From: Parasponia andersonii
Taxonomy: Eukaryota; Streptophyta; Magnoliopsida; Rosales; Cannabaceae
Length of the DNA: 64,000 bases
Assembly (NCBI GenBank): GCA_002914805.1
Contig: JXTB01000041.1
Location: forward strand, 572,220-636,219
Direction of reading: 5' to 3'
In this document: positions 12,336 through 24,478 of the stretch, one piece after another
Layout: each line of letters begins with the position of its first letter
Numbering within the stretch: position 1 is the stretch's first letter
Translations under genes and position numbers: made by a program
Notes under the pieces: generated by a model
Told to the model about the DNA's origin: nothing
Databases searched by the model: none
The model's input: only the letters and a program-made list of their open reading frames with translations

Positions 12336-15300
12336 TTATTCTTGCAGGCCAACTGAAGCCGAACACAACTTCAGTTTTTCAATGTTCACCGTCTTCGTCA
12401 ACATATCAGCAGGATTCTGACTACCATGAATCTTCTCAAGAGCTATAACTCCATCTTCCAAAGCTGAGCGTATGAAATGGTACCGAAGCTGTATGTGCTT
12501 TGTCCGAGCATGATAAACAGGGTTCTTTGCCAGATGAATAGCACTTTGACTGTCACAATGCAAAGTGCTCTTCTCATAATTCTGACCAAGTTCTTCCAAG
12601 AAACTCTGCAACCATATCAACTCCTTGCTTGCTTCTGTCACAGAAACATACTCTGCTTCAGTAGTAGATAGAGCGACAATCTTTTGTACCTTTGAGACCC
12701 AGCTAACCGTTGTACCACCTAATGCGAATACACATCCAGTAGTACTCTTCCCGCCGTCTACATCACCAGCCATATCAGCATCCACATAGCCTTGTAAACC
12801 CAAATTTGATTTTCTGAAGCACAGGGCCATGTTAGTGGTACCTCTCAAGTACCTGAGGATCCACTTCACCGCTTCCCAGTGTTGTTTTCCCGGATTGCTC
12901 ATATATCGGCTCACAACTCCCACTGCATGTGCTATATCCGGTCTTGTACATACAATGGCATACATAAGACTGCCGGTAGCAGAAGAATAAGGCACCTTGG
13001 TCATGTGAGCTTGCTCCTGTTCTGTTGAGGATGACTGCTCCTTGGTTAGTTTGAAGTGACTAGCCAAAGGAGTACTTACAGGCTTTGCACCATCCATGTT
13101 GAATCTGCTAAGTACCTTCTTTACATACTCCTCCTGAGATAGCTTCAAACTCCCATTCACCCTATCTCTAGAAATTCGCATCCCAAGGATTTGTTTTGCT
13201 GCTCCCAAATCCTTCATAGAAAACTCCATTGACAATTCTTTCTTGAGCTTATTAATTTCCTCTATATTAGCTCCAGCAATCAACATATCATCTACATACA
13301 GAAGTAGAATAATATAAGAATTGTCAAACTTCTTCACATAACAGCAGTGATCCGCCTGGCACCGCAAGTAACCATTGTTATTCATAAATGCATTAAACTT
13401 CTTGTACCACTGTCTTGGAGCCTGTTTCAGGCCATACAGGCTTTTCTGAAGTTTGCACACCATTCTCTCCTTCCCTCGTACTTCAAAACCTTGTGGCTAT
13501 TTCATGTAAATTTCTTCCTCCAGGTCACCATGAAGAAATGCCGTCTTGACATCTAATTGCTCTAGATGCAAGTCTTCTTTAGCCACCAACCCAAGTACTG
13601 TTCTGATAGTGGTTAATCTGACCACTGGAGAGAAAATCTCGGTGTAGTCGATGCCTTCTTTCTGTTGAAAGCCTTTGACAACAAGTCTTGCTTTGTACCG
13701 CTTGCTACCATCATGTTCTTCTTTTATTCGGTACACCCACTTGTTGTGTAATGCCTTCTTTCCTTCTGGTAGTTCGGCTAGTTCCCATGTCTGATTGGAC
13801 GCCAGTGACTCAATCTCATCTTTCATAGCTAACTCCCACATGATTGACTCATCATTGCGCACCGCTTCTTCATAACTCTCTGGCTCGCCTTTATCAGTCA
13901 GTAGAATGTAATGCAGTGCCGGAGAATATCTCTGAGAAGGTCAAATTGTTCTGGAAGATCTTCTGAGTTCACCCACTGAGGTCTGTGGGTCTACTGCTGG
14001 TGCTACAGCTTCTTGATCTTTCTGGCCATCCACTGGGATGTCATTCAATAGTATTACCCCATCCTTTTTTATTTCAGGACATACACTATCAGCTCCGGTA
14101 CACAATCTGTCCTTGTACATCACCTCTTCATTGAATATGACATCCCTGCTTCTGATGATCTTCCGATTTTGGTCATCCCAGAAACGATAACCAAACTCAG
14201 TATCACCATAACCAATAAAGAAACATTTTTTAGACTTGGGATCAAGTTTACTTCTATTGGCAGGGTCTATATGAACATAAGATAGACAACCAAACACTTT
14301 CAAGAAAGAAAGGTTTACCTCTTTACCGCTCCAGACCTCTTCTGGTATTCTGAAGTCCAATGGTACTGATGGTCCTCTGTTGATAAGATATACAGCGGTG
14401 TTAACTGCATCGACCCAAAATGTCTTTGGCAACCCTGCATGCAACCTCATGCTCCTTGCACGTTCATTCAGGGTTCTGTTCATTCTTTCAGCAATACCAT
14501 TCTGTTGAGGTTTTCCTGGAATGGTTTTCTCGAACTTGATCCCATTATTGGCACAATACCTCTTAAAATCATCATCATCATATTCTCTCCCATTGTCAGA
14601 TCGCAAGCATTTTACTTTTAGATTAGTCTCATTTTTAACCATGACCTTCCACTTTTTAAAGGTATCATAAACATCAGATTTATTTTTCAGAAAATAAACC
14701 CATACCTTTCTGCTCGAATCATCAATAAATGTCACATAATATCTTGAGCCTCCAAGGGATGTCACAGGAGATGGCCCCCACACGTCTGTATGAACCAGCT
14801 CCAACTTTGCTGCTTTCGGTTCTCTTCCGCTTTTCGAAAAGCTCACCCTCTTTTGCTTGCCAAAGATACAGCTTTCGCATAGGCTATGCTCAACTGACTT
14901 CAGCTCTAGTAGCTTTCCTTTTGACAGCATTATCTTCATTCTCTTCTCGCTCATATGCCCAAGTCTACAGTGCCAAAGACTTGAATTAACTTCAGTATTG
15001 ACGGTCGCCAAAGTATCTCTACAACTGGAAGTTATGTAGAGAGTTCCAGTTTTGTTTCCTCGAGCAACAACCATGGCTCCTTTGCTAACCTTCCACGAGC
15101 CACCAGTAAAGGTCACATTGTGTCCTTCCTCGTTAAGTTGTCCCACCGATATAAGGTTCCGCATCAGTCTAGGTACATGCCTCACTTTCTGGATTTTCCA
15201 CACCGATCTGTTTGACATCTTCAGATGGATATCACCCATACCAACAATATCTAAAGGTTCTCCATCGGCTAGATAAACCTTTCCGTAATTACCAGCAACA

Positions 15301-16214
15301 TAATTCTCCAATACATTACGGTGTGCAGTGGTATGAAACGAAGCTCCAGAGTCTAAGACCCAAGAGTCAATTGGATTATCTACAGATAATAGTAAAGCGT
15401 CTTGTACCTCATCAGTCACGGCATTCGCATCGTTTCTGCTGTCGTCTTTCCTTGGTGCTCTGCAATTCTTTTTTATGTGGCCAGTCTTGCCACAATTCCA
15501 GCATTCTGGTTTTCTTCCGGATCTGGACTTGTCTCTGCTATTCCTTGACTTGGATCTATCACGACCCCGGTTAGAATTCTTCTCGCTGCTTCTGCCCCTG
15601 TTCTTGAGATTTAGAGCAGAACTTGATGATGCGCCTTCTCCCGAATCAATTCTGCGAACTTCTTCCGCCAAAATTCGGTCTCTAACATCATTGAATTGCA
15701 GCTTTCCTTTGCCAACGGAATTGCTAACCGCAGCCCTCATTGGTTCCCAGCTAGTTGGTAGAGACGCTAGAAGAATTAGAGCACGAACTTCATCGTCGAA
15801 GTTAATTTCGACGGACGTCAACTGAGAAACGATTGTGTTGAACTCATTGATATGAGTTGCAACTGAAGCACCTTCTCCCATCTTTAAATAAAATAACTTC
15901 TTCATCAGATGTACCTTATTGTTTGCCGATGGTTTCTCATACATGTCTGACAGGATGCTCATCATCTCTACTGTGGTTTTTGCCTCCGCCACATTATGAG
16001 TAACGTTCTTTGTTAGCGTTAATCGGATTACACCTAACACCTGTCGATCAAGGAGTTCCTAGTCGTCATTCTCCATATTCTCGGGTTTCTTCCCTGATAG
16101 AGGCTGATGCAACTTTTTACTATGCAGATAATCATTGATCTGCAATCTCCAATATGAGAAGTCTGTACCGTCGAACTTGTCAATTCCGGGTCCTGATCCT
16201 TCACCTCCGGCCAT
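12336..16214 (-). pseudogene. Copia gag-pol polyprotein with three in-frame nonsense codons
   Basis: From the ATG at 16214 to the stop near 12336 one frame of 1,293 codons runs with no frameshift, interrupted only by stops at about 16061-16059, 13943-13941 and 13499-13497. Domains in order: gag; CCHC zinc knuckle (CWNCGKTGHIKKNC, near 15.5 kb); protease LDSGAS (near 15.35 kb); integrase HHCC finger (about 15.0-14.87 kb) and core with HTDVWGP and LRSDNGREY; reverse transcriptase with YVDDM (near 13.28 kb); RNase H with DADMAGD and TEAEY (about 12.77-12.65 kb). The motifs are like the TNT1/Tork-type Copia group, which is inference. The stops make it unable to give a complete polyprotein. Confidence 0.9.
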
Positions 16215-16234
16215 CGCTCCCACTAAAATCGAAC

Positions 16235-16249
16235 CTCGCTCTGATACCA
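16235..16249 (-). other. Copia primer-binding site (initiator Met-tRNA type)
   Basis: Minus-strand TGGTATCAGAGC starts two bases after the 5' LTR end. It is the standard plant Copia sequence complementary to the 3' end of initiator methionine tRNA, and it fixes the element's orientation. Confidence 0.9.
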
Positions 16250-16251
16250 GT

Positions 16252-16754
16252 TGTTAGGGAATAACCTCCCCAATAGACACACAATAGTGGAAGCGATAAA
16301 ATAAATATAAAAAAAAATAACGCCGAAATAAAAATAAACAGGATATACACAAAATTAGCGTGGTTCACTAACGGAGCTACTGCAGATTTTCACTATTGGG
16401 AGAAAAGGAACCTTTACAAGTGTTTACAAACACTTACTCAGCACTCCTCACACCCAGACCCCGAATACACCAAAGAGAAAAATTGTATTTTTCTCTAACT
16501 CTCAAAAGTAAACTCACTCTAATACTCTCACAACACTTGGTGTTTATTACACTCTGGGATGATTTACAATGAGGAATAGTACCCCTATTTATAGTGTGAG
16601 GTTCCTCAACCCTATACATGTTTTTTGTCAATTTTTGCCATATTTAATACACGGTTTATACACGTTTTCTTTACCGTGTTTTATTTGTTGGCTGACATAG
16701 AGCTTTTAATGCTCATTACACGGTTTTGAAAACCGTGTGTACAACGCGTCAACA
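16252..16754 (-). repeat. Copia 5' LTR with TATA box
   Basis: Upstream LTR in element orientation, TGTTGACG to CCCTAACA on the minus strand. A minus-strand CTATAAATAGGGG near 16583-16596 is the likely core promoter. A perfect 21-base palindrome lies at 16718-16738 in U3. Confidence 0.9.
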
Positions 16755-17935
16755 CATCCCACACACATTAAAAGGAGAAAAAGAATAAATAATTTAAAAA
16801 ATAAATAAGATACAAGAACACTAAAGAGAGAAAATTTGTGGCAAACAAAAAAAAAAAAGTGGAGCTATGGAACCTTTCACCTTAAACCTCACAACCACAT
16901 GACTGAGAACTAAATGTTGAAACGACAAAAATAGATATCCCTAGATTGAGTAGAGAGACCTCTAGTTACCAAGATTTTGGCTATTTAGACAATCTTAAGA
17001 CTATTGAATATTTTGGTTTCAGGTTCCCATACCTACCTCCTACCTTTGAACACCAACCTTTTAACGATAATTGCTTTGAAGCCATGTTATTCTGGTTACA
17101 AAAGTGCTCATTATTGGGAGAAGAACGAACCATATTGTACGTAACTTTGTGCTTCAAACTAGTTGACGTGCTAGATGGGAATGTTCTTGCAAATTTTGCT
17201 CAATCAATCAACAAAATATTTTTGGTAGAAAAGATTTTGAATTAAAGAACTGCTACATGATAACTGATACAATAGACTTAAAAAGTTTTTCTTGGCCTGT
17301 GCATTTCAATAAATGTGTATGTGCACCACCATAATACTATAGCTTTTATCATTTCATTGAATTCATTCAGTCATCTCACACTCGTGTTCCATGACACGAG
17401 TACTGAATCTGAACAAACTTCATTGACTTTGTATGATAAGATCATCTACTTGATTCTATCCTGATGTTTGATTCTTTCTTGATGTTATAGCTTCTAGGCG
17501 TTGAGTAATCCTGCCCCATGTCCATACATGGTGGTGAAAGCTATAGGACCACTTCAAAAGTTCTCAATCAAGTTCATTGAATAATAGTACTAGTATGGTC
17601 TTTAAATCACCATCTCACCTTTCATCAGCTGTGACTAAGGCTCTTTTACAATTGCCACATTGATCAACTATTCATGGTACGATAGTTGACCTTCGCCCCT
17701 CTCTGAAATTATAGGCACAAAAGCCATCATTAGGATTTCAACATTTGACAGACGTATTGGCAATTTGGAGTGAAGTTGGAGGACTTTTAAGCATAAGAAC
17801 ACAGCAAGTTTAGACAAAAGACTTGTCAACAATGATAAGATGCTGAAAATCATCACACTTATTGTGCAGTAAAAAATGTGATTTATTCATCTAATTTCCT
17901 TACAACTTTCCTTAATGCCTGTTTAAATTTTATTC
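16755..17935. repeat. Distal copy of the duplicated YSL 3' flank
   Basis: From about 17020 this non-coding stretch matches 18390-19480 in the same orientation, with many substitutions and indels. Shared landmarks are GAACACCAA, ATGTTATTCTG, TTGTGCTTCAAACTAGTT, TTTTTAAGCATAA-like and GATTTATTCATCT. It holds no gene. It is the downstream flank copied together with the YSL exon fragment at 17938-18179. Confidence 0.7.
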
Positions 17936-17937
17936 AG

Positions 17938-18179
17938 GCCACACCCCACGAGTCCTGCGACTATGCCATTTTCTTTTCCATTCAGGCTAGCAAGAAAAAC
18001 AGGAGCCACTTTACCATAGTTATAGGCCATGTTCATGAAAGTAAGACCAGCACCATATGCATTGCAGAAGCTCAGAGAGGGTGCAAGTGTATAGGCAAAA
18101 ACCACATAGTACGATCTGAGCTCTGGGGACAAAATTAGGATAACAAAAATGGAGACGAGGGAGAAGAAAAAGAAATGTT
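17938..18179 (-). pseudogene. YSL last-exon fragment (partial duplicate)
   Basis: About 80 codons read on the minus strand match the intact YSL exon 7 from its SLISI block through GLVGCGL at high identity, including [16 protein letters not shown] and [10 protein letters not shown]. The fragment is still open but has no upstream exons and stops abruptly at 17938, where the rest of exon 7 (about 590 bp) is missing and 3'-flank sequence follows. It cannot encode a transporter. It arose by tandem duplication of the end of the adjacent gene. Confidence 0.88.
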
Positions 18180-18189
18180 GATACAACAG

Positions 18190-19654
18190 AAGTACTCTAT
18201 GTTTGAACCCAGCCCTGTTGTTACTGAGATTTCAGCTATTTGCACAGAAGAGTATGAAGATTTATCTAGCACACCCTATTTCTTAAATTTACTATACTTC
18301 CTTTCAAAAAATTAAATTCTGATTAAAAAAAAAAAGGGCTCATCACTAGTATGAAAACAATGTAAAATTGTTAATCTTAATTTGAGGTTGCCATGCTTAG
18401 TTTTGAACACCAAACTTTGCACAATACTTGCTCTAAAAGCATGTTATTCTGATTACAGAAGGGCCCATCGCTAGCGTGAAAACAGTGTGAAATTGTTGGT
18501 AGAAGAAAGAACCATATTGGTCAGTAATTTTGTGCTTCAAACTAGTTTAGTGCTAAAAGGAATGATGGCACGGGGGTGAAAATTCTACTTTACTGCAAAA
18601 TCTGCTTAGGTTTTTGGGTGGAAGAGTTATTGAGACAATGCTATTTAATCGTAATGGACTTAAAAGGTTTTTCTTGGTATGTGAGTTTCATTAAATGTGT
18701 GTATGCACTGTATTACCATGTGTATGTGCACCATATTTGTCATTACCATGCCTTTTATCATTTCATTGAATTCGTTCAGTTATCACTCACTCGTGTAAAG
18801 TGACACGAAGATTGAATCAGAACAAACTTCATTGACTTTATATGATAAGATCATCTACTTGATTCTGTCCTGATGTTATAGCTTCTTGGCGTTGAAACTA
18901 AGATAGAAAGCACCGAGTACCAACCTCAAAAAAAAAGGTTCGTGTAAGAAAAATTATAGTTATTGAAAGTACTCATTAGAGCCTAGAAGTGTAGAGACGA
19001 TGAACTGTATTTCAGAAAATATAGCATCTTATTTGTTTAGAGATTAAAGCTACAGGAACAGGACCACTTTCACATTTCTCAACCAAGTTCATTGAATATG
19101 GTACTAGACTAGACTAATACACGATCTTTAAAATCACCTTCTCATATTTTAGCAACTGTGACAAGGGCTTCTTTTACAATACCCACTTTGATCACACCAT
19201 TCGTGGAAATTGGTGGGTGTGTGTATTGACCTTTTCTTTTTCCCCACCCCGCAAGTATAGGCACTAACGCCATCTTTACGAGTTAACCGTTTGAGAGACA
19301 CATTGGAGTCAGCTAGAGGATTTTTAAGCATAAAGAAGACACCAAATCTAGAACATAAATTGACAAAAGTCAAAAATATTATGCTGAAAAATCATGACAC
19401 TCATGACTAGTTTAATAGTCAAATCATGTGATTTATTCATCTCGTTTCATTATAACTTTACTACATGCCTGTTTACATTTAGTCTCTTCTTCGGGTACTT
19501 GAGCTCAAAGAAGATAACAATCCTAAAGCATCTATTATTATGTAGTCAGTGAAAATATAGGAATTTAAAACGGCGTAATTCTCTAATTGTACTATAAGCT
19601 AGACTAGTAACAAGTAATTAAGTAAAATTCTAGTCCTCTTTCTCTCAAGAACAT
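18190..19654. repeat. YSL 3' flank, proximal copy of the duplication
   Basis: Non-coding. The part from about 18390 to 19480 is the copy of 17020-17935 that still adjoins the intact gene. The last 150 bases before 19655 are probably the YSL 3' untranslated region. The short frames here are accidental. Confidence 0.6.
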
Positions 19655-22137
19655 TTACTTGGCCGTCAAAAAGCGCATGCAGATTGGAGGATGAACTTTA
19701 GCCAAAGCCAGTATTGATGAGGGAAGAATCCACAAACCATCTCCACAGATCAAACCAGAGGCAACAGCAGGAATCATCAAAGCAGCATTCCGATTGTTCA
19801 GCTTGTGCCACACAAAAACGACCAAACTTCCCACACACATATCAATAGCAAAGTAAGCACCAACTAAGAAAGGAACAGCCATGGCCATTGGAAGGGGCGC
19901 CCATTTAGCGATATTCTTAGGAGAAAGATCTCTGAGAAGGTTGGCTCCTATTGCAAACGCGAAAAACCCATAACAGAGCTGCAAGCAATGCTGTGGCAGG
20001 GCAGAGAAGCCTTGAACTCCCAAAATTGCCATGTTCCTGTAGATTAGAGCATATGGGGCTTTGTACTCACCATCTGGGTTGCCCACATCAAAGGCTTTGT
20101 AGAAGAGGAAGAACGTGACCGGAGCCACCACACAGCCAATCGCCGTTCCGATAGCTTGGCTTAGAAGCATTGATCGAGGGGATGTGAGAGTGAGATGGCC
20201 AGTCTTGAAATCGTGCATCAGATCGGATGATATAGAGACAATGGACTTAATCAGACCACACCCCACGAGTCCTGCAACTACACCATTTTCTTTTCCAGCC
20301 AGGCTAGCAAGAACAAAAAGAGCCACTTTACCATAGTTATATGCCATGTTCATGTCAGTTAGACCGGCACCATAAGCATTGCAGAAGCTCAGAGAGGGTG
20401 CAAGTATATAGGCAACAACCACATAGTACCACTTGAGCTCCGGGAACATCATTGGGATGACAATGATGGAAATGAGGGAAAAGAAAGAATAACCCACGCA
20501 TGCTATCCAAAAAGGAATCCTATCTCTAACAAAGACCTCATTTCTTCGATGATCATCAAGAGTCTCGTTTTGATTATCTAAAGCTGTAGTGGGAGATAGC
20601 TATATCAGTAAAGTTACTAACAATTACAAAATTGTAGAAACAGGCTCTCGCTGGTTCCCAACAACCAGAATTTGCAGCATCCTAAATCATAGGACAAAGA
20701 GAGAGCCTACAACCAGACAAAAATAGAAAATTCAGTGGATGGCTCAAGTGTCTCACTTTCATCGTGAGATGACGGCAATCACTTTTGTACTATAGATTTG
20801 GGTAGCTGTAAGTGGCATGATAACTCTCACACACGCGCAAGTTGCAGAACTCGCGAGGTGTGTGTAAAATGGCTATGCACTAAGCTTGATGGTCTACACA
20901 AATGAAAATCAAGAAACATCATTTAAAGTCACCCACTTACATGTTTTAAGGCTCTTGTTCTGCATTTTAGCATGGATGCTAATGGCAGTAAAATACAATA
21001 TCTTGAGAAAGTTATAGAGCCCATCTCCGAGTATCAAAGCGATGGAGATAAAAACCTGCAGCTCAGAAGAGAAATTTTAAGACAAGCTTTATCGTAAAAA
21101 TCAGAAAAAAAACTGTATGTGCTTGGGGAATGAGCTTAAATATTTAGCGCAGACCTTGTAACCGTTTAGACTCTTCATGCTGCTTTCTGATAAACTTGCA
21201 GGGAACCACTCTCCTTTAAGTCCCCTAATCAAGGGCCACATTATTCCCCAAGAGACCACAGCACCAAGAAGCAAAGACAAGTTCACAAGATGGGAACAGA
21301 TCATTCCTGCCCCAACATAGGTGGCACTAAAATCAAAGTAAAATCTGCAACGTTCAATACAATCGGTCAGTGATGATGACATAAGTAATCACGAAAGGTT
21401 CTACAAAGTGCAAAGTAAAGGTGTAAAGCACGCACGTGTTTTTCCAAGCTTGCAATCCAAACGTTGGAAACTGGGAAAATCCACATTGCTCTCCACCCGA
21501 ATAAAACCACTGAAAGAAACCCCAGATGAAACTAATGGAGAAGAATCTCATGAACCCATGAACCTGTTTCCTGCAAAAAAGAACCTCAACTTGCTTGAGT
21601 TGTGTCTTAAAATGAAGACAAGGATTCAGAAAAAACTCATGCTTACTTCGCCATCTTGTCTCCTTTAGGAGTGTGAAATCCATTGATAAGAACGGCAGTA
21701 GCAGTTCCACTTGGATAAGATAATTTGTAGTCTACAATCATGATCTGCGGAAAAATCCAGACAATAATCCATCATCACCGGAAAATTTCTAGTGCAATTA
21801 TGCAAATTCTGGAGCATTGAAATTAAAATAAATAAATAAGGAGAAAGCCAAACCTTTCTAAGAGGAACCAAGGCCAGAAGCCCAACAAAGCAAGTAACAA
21901 AGAGGAAACCAGTCATCCAACCAATACCAGGTTCTTTGGTGCTTCCAGGAGTATTGCCCTCTGTATCAACTCCTGCTTGCTCATACGTTTTCCTGTTCAA
22001 ACCCAATAGATATGATCCAAACCCACCTGCAGTAGTACCATATAAACAACAATCAAAACCAAGACTGAAGAAAACAAGCTATGAACACATTCAAATCAGT
22101 CCAAAAAAGAAACACGCGCGCGCGCGCACACACATAT

Positions 22138-22178
<41 letters not shown>

Positions 22179-22612
22179 GAGAGAGAGAGAGAGAGAGTAA
22201 ACCACTTCAATCTGCAATATACTAATTTTTTTTTACCTCCAACAGCAATACTATAACATGCAACTGCACACGTTTGAATTATAGTATTCTCCTGTCTTGT
22301 GAAGGGCCTTGACACAATTCCAGCCTTACTAAGCACCTTAGTCCATGTCCGTATGAATACGAAAGCAAGGAGAGCTGCGGAGACATTGAGATTTGGAACC
22401 AAACCAGTGGTGAGATTCAGCTTCATTACTATGACACTGTAAATGATTCCAATTAGAATGCTAGCAACGAGTCCACGCAGGGTGATCTGTCTCGTCCATG
22501 GAGCAATTCTGTTGAGGTCCTCAGGCTCTTGTCCCATCTCTTCCACATCCTCTCTTTCATATCTCTCAATCTCAGAAGGCCTCACCTTATTTCCATTCTC
22601 CATCTCCATCAA
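19655..22612 (-). CDS. YSL3: Yellow Stripe-Like metal-nicotianamine transporter, 7 exons
   Basis: Oligopeptide-transporter-family membrane protein; YSL members move Fe/Cu/Zn-nicotianamine complexes across the plasma membrane, especially in vascular tissue and during senescence and seed loading. Minus-strand exons 22612-22237, 22026-21854, 21744-21647, 21570-21436, 21344-21155, 21055-20941 and 20583-19655 join in frame to 671 residues, the normal YSL length. Landmarks: an acidic N-terminus, then [46 protein letters not shown]-like, [69 protein letters not shown]. About 14-16 hydrophobic spans are visible. The symbol rests on resemblance to the YSL1/2/3 clade and on gene order matching AT5G53550; YSL1 or YSL2 remain possible. 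Confidence 0.92.
22115..22198. repeat. Compound microsatellite in YSL intron 1
   Basis: Consecutive (CG)n, (CA)n, (TA)n, (CA)n and (GA)n blocks within one 84-base stretch of the first intron. Strongly slippage-prone and likely polymorphic. Confidence 0.9.
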
Positions 22613-22626
22613 AAATACTTATTACC

Positions 22627-22725
22627 CTGATAAAAATTCAATCAAAAGATAAGCAAAATCTCTCAACTTAAAAGTATCAGATGTACTAGAATGAAAAACA
22701 AAACAAGACCCAGAAAAGATCTTAC
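22627..22725 (-). other. Probable 5'-UTR intron of the YSL gene
   Basis: On the minus strand a GTAAGATC donor after 22726 and a TATCAG acceptor before 22626 bracket a 99-base intron lying 14 bases before the ATG. Inferred from splice signals only. Confidence 0.45.
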
Positions 22726-22783
22726 CTCAAAATCCTTTTTTTTATTCGAAACTTCAGCATCAAAGATCAGAACTTGGACTGGG

Positions 22784-22792
22784 TATTTATAG
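22784..22792 (-). promoter_or_regulatory. TATA box of the YSL gene
   Basis: Minus-strand CTATAAATA, about 170 bases upstream of the start codon and about 58 upstream of the putative leader-intron donor. This is the expected geometry for a plant core promoter. Confidence 0.55.
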
Positions 22793-22799
22793 CCTTTTC

Positions 22800-23331
22800 T
22801 CAATAACCCATTAAAAATATCCAAACATTAGTTGGGAGAATCGTCTTGGTTTGCGTTGACTCAAATCAATAACCCTCCAGAAGATAAAAACAAGAATACC
22901 CAGAAGCCAGAACCAAAGAAATTAATGGTCAATGAATTAAATACAGGAAAAATTGAAAGCCACCCAAATCCCCAAAAGGGTCACTCTCAATCAATGATCC
23001 TGTCTTGTATATCAACGATAGCTCAGCAAGATGCGAGCCTTATTTATAAGGGTATAGAGAAGAGATATCAGGAAAAAGGAGCATTAAAACTCAACAAAAA
23101 GGTGGAAATGGTAGAGAGTAGCAAGAGAGACTTATGCATGTACTACAAACGTTTGTAGTACAAAATAGGCGTTGTAGTACACTAATACACTTTCCAAACT
23201 AAAACTAAACCGAATTTTAACAAATGTTAGGCAACGACACAACGCGCGAAAATTCTTATGGTTGACTCACCTTTCTCTCCACACTTTCTCTCTCTAAACA
23301 CAGAGATGGGGGAGAGAGAGAAAAAGAGGAG

Positions 23332-23335
<4 letters not shown>
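22800..23335. other. YSL upstream region
   Basis: Presumed minus-strand promoter DNA. I see no recognisable iron-response element by eye and no coding frame with family resemblance. Confidence 0.4.

Positions 23336-23374
<39 letters not shown>
23336..23374. repeat. (AG)n microsatellite upstream of YSL
   Basis: About 19 uninterrupted AG units. The open frames running through it are products of the repeat. Confidence 0.9.
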
Positions 23375-23376
<2 letters not shown>

Positions 23377-23379
23377 GGT

Positions 23380-24285
23380 GGATAGTGATGGGATGGTACT
23401 GCAAGCCTGTAATGTATCAATTTTGGAATTTGTTGGATCAAGTTCACTTCTTCCCTTAAAATATTGTGTCTTTTTTCTTACAAAGAGAGAGAGGAAAAAA
23501 AAAAAGAAAAAAAAAGAAGGTACACGGGGCTCTTACACCTATGACGTCGAACAAGAGATTGAGATTAACAATCGCCGAACAAATATTCTTATTTATATTA
23601 AATTAAACCTTTTATTTTTGTTTTCTATGAAATAGTCAAAATTCAAATTTGGGAATTTAAATTGTTGAAAAATATTTTTTTTCAGTATTAAAATTTGAAA
23701 CTCATAAAATATATAGAAAATTATTAAAGAAATAAATAGTTTAAAAAATTGAAAGCACTTAAAATGATTTTAAAAAACGTAAAATAATAAATTATTTTAT
23801 TTTATTAACTTTTGTCATTTTCTCTATTTTTTATTTTAATTATTTTGAATTGTTTAGACCTTTTGGATTCAATTTATTATTTTCACTTAAAATAAGACTA
23901 AAAAGAATAATTTTTTAAAAAATTTTGTCCTTCTCTTTTTTTTTTTTCTCAATTAATTGTTTTGAATAATTTACACTCTTTTTTAGTTTCCTTAATTACT
24001 ATTTCTTATTTGTGTTTTATGAATTTAAATAATAAAAATATATTTTTTAACAAGTTAAGTTTCAATTTTGATCATATTTAGGGTTAAAAGTTTAAATTAA
24101 AGATTTGATTTTATATAAATGAAAATGTGGGCCTTTTTTACTGAATACACTAAACGTGGTGTGTGTTCTTTTTTTTCTATAAATTTTTTTTTAATATCAT
24201 CCCATAAAATTATTTAGGACGAATTACACAAAAATATCCTTACTTATGAGTTTGATGCAAAATTAACTTAGCAATTGATTTTCAC
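23380..24285. other. AT-rich intergenic DNA, nothing recognised
   Basis: Very AT-rich, with many T and A runs, no open frame of note and no clear inverted or direct repeat. Confidence 0.5.
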
Positions 24286-24290
24286 AAATC

Positions 24291-24468
24291 AATACCCTAA
24301 TATTTTAAATATATGATAATGTCTACTCCACCTTGACAAATTAAGTGATTTGAGCTATGAGAAGACCTTTTTCACCTCATTCAATACCCTAATATTTTAA
24401 ACATCCGCTAATGTCTACTCTATCTCGACAAATTAAGTGATTTCAACTATGAGAAGACCTTTTTATGC
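24291..24468. repeat. 92-bp tandem duplication
   Basis: AATACCCTAATATTTTAAA at 24291 recurs at 24383, and both copies continue through ACAAATTAAGTGATTT and TATGAGAAGACCTTTTT. Similarity by eye is about 85-90%. Confidence 0.85.
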
Positions 24469-24478
24469 CTTATTAAGG

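Larger units (their letters stand above)
11754..16754 (-). mobile_element. Complete Ty1/Copia LTR retrotransposon, coding on minus strand
   Basis: Two direct LTRs of about 510 bp flank an internal region with a primer-binding site, one gag-pol frame and a polypurine tract, all in minus orientation. The domain order gag, protease, integrase, reverse transcriptase, RNase H is that of Copia. The LTRs look roughly 95% identical by eye, with a 16-base gap in the right copy. No clean 5-bp target duplication is visible; the outer end of the left LTR is altered (ACGGACAG where TGTTAGGG is expected). The element is non-autonomous now because its frame carries three stop codons. Confidence 0.95.

Noticed and set aside
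19149-19373. 74-codon minus-strand frame downstream of YSL
   Set aside because: Lies in duplicated non-coding flank; the other copy (17620-17860) does not preserve it.
23256-23635. 125-codon frame with Arg-Glu repeats
   Set aside because: Produced by the (AG)n microsatellite upstream of YSL.
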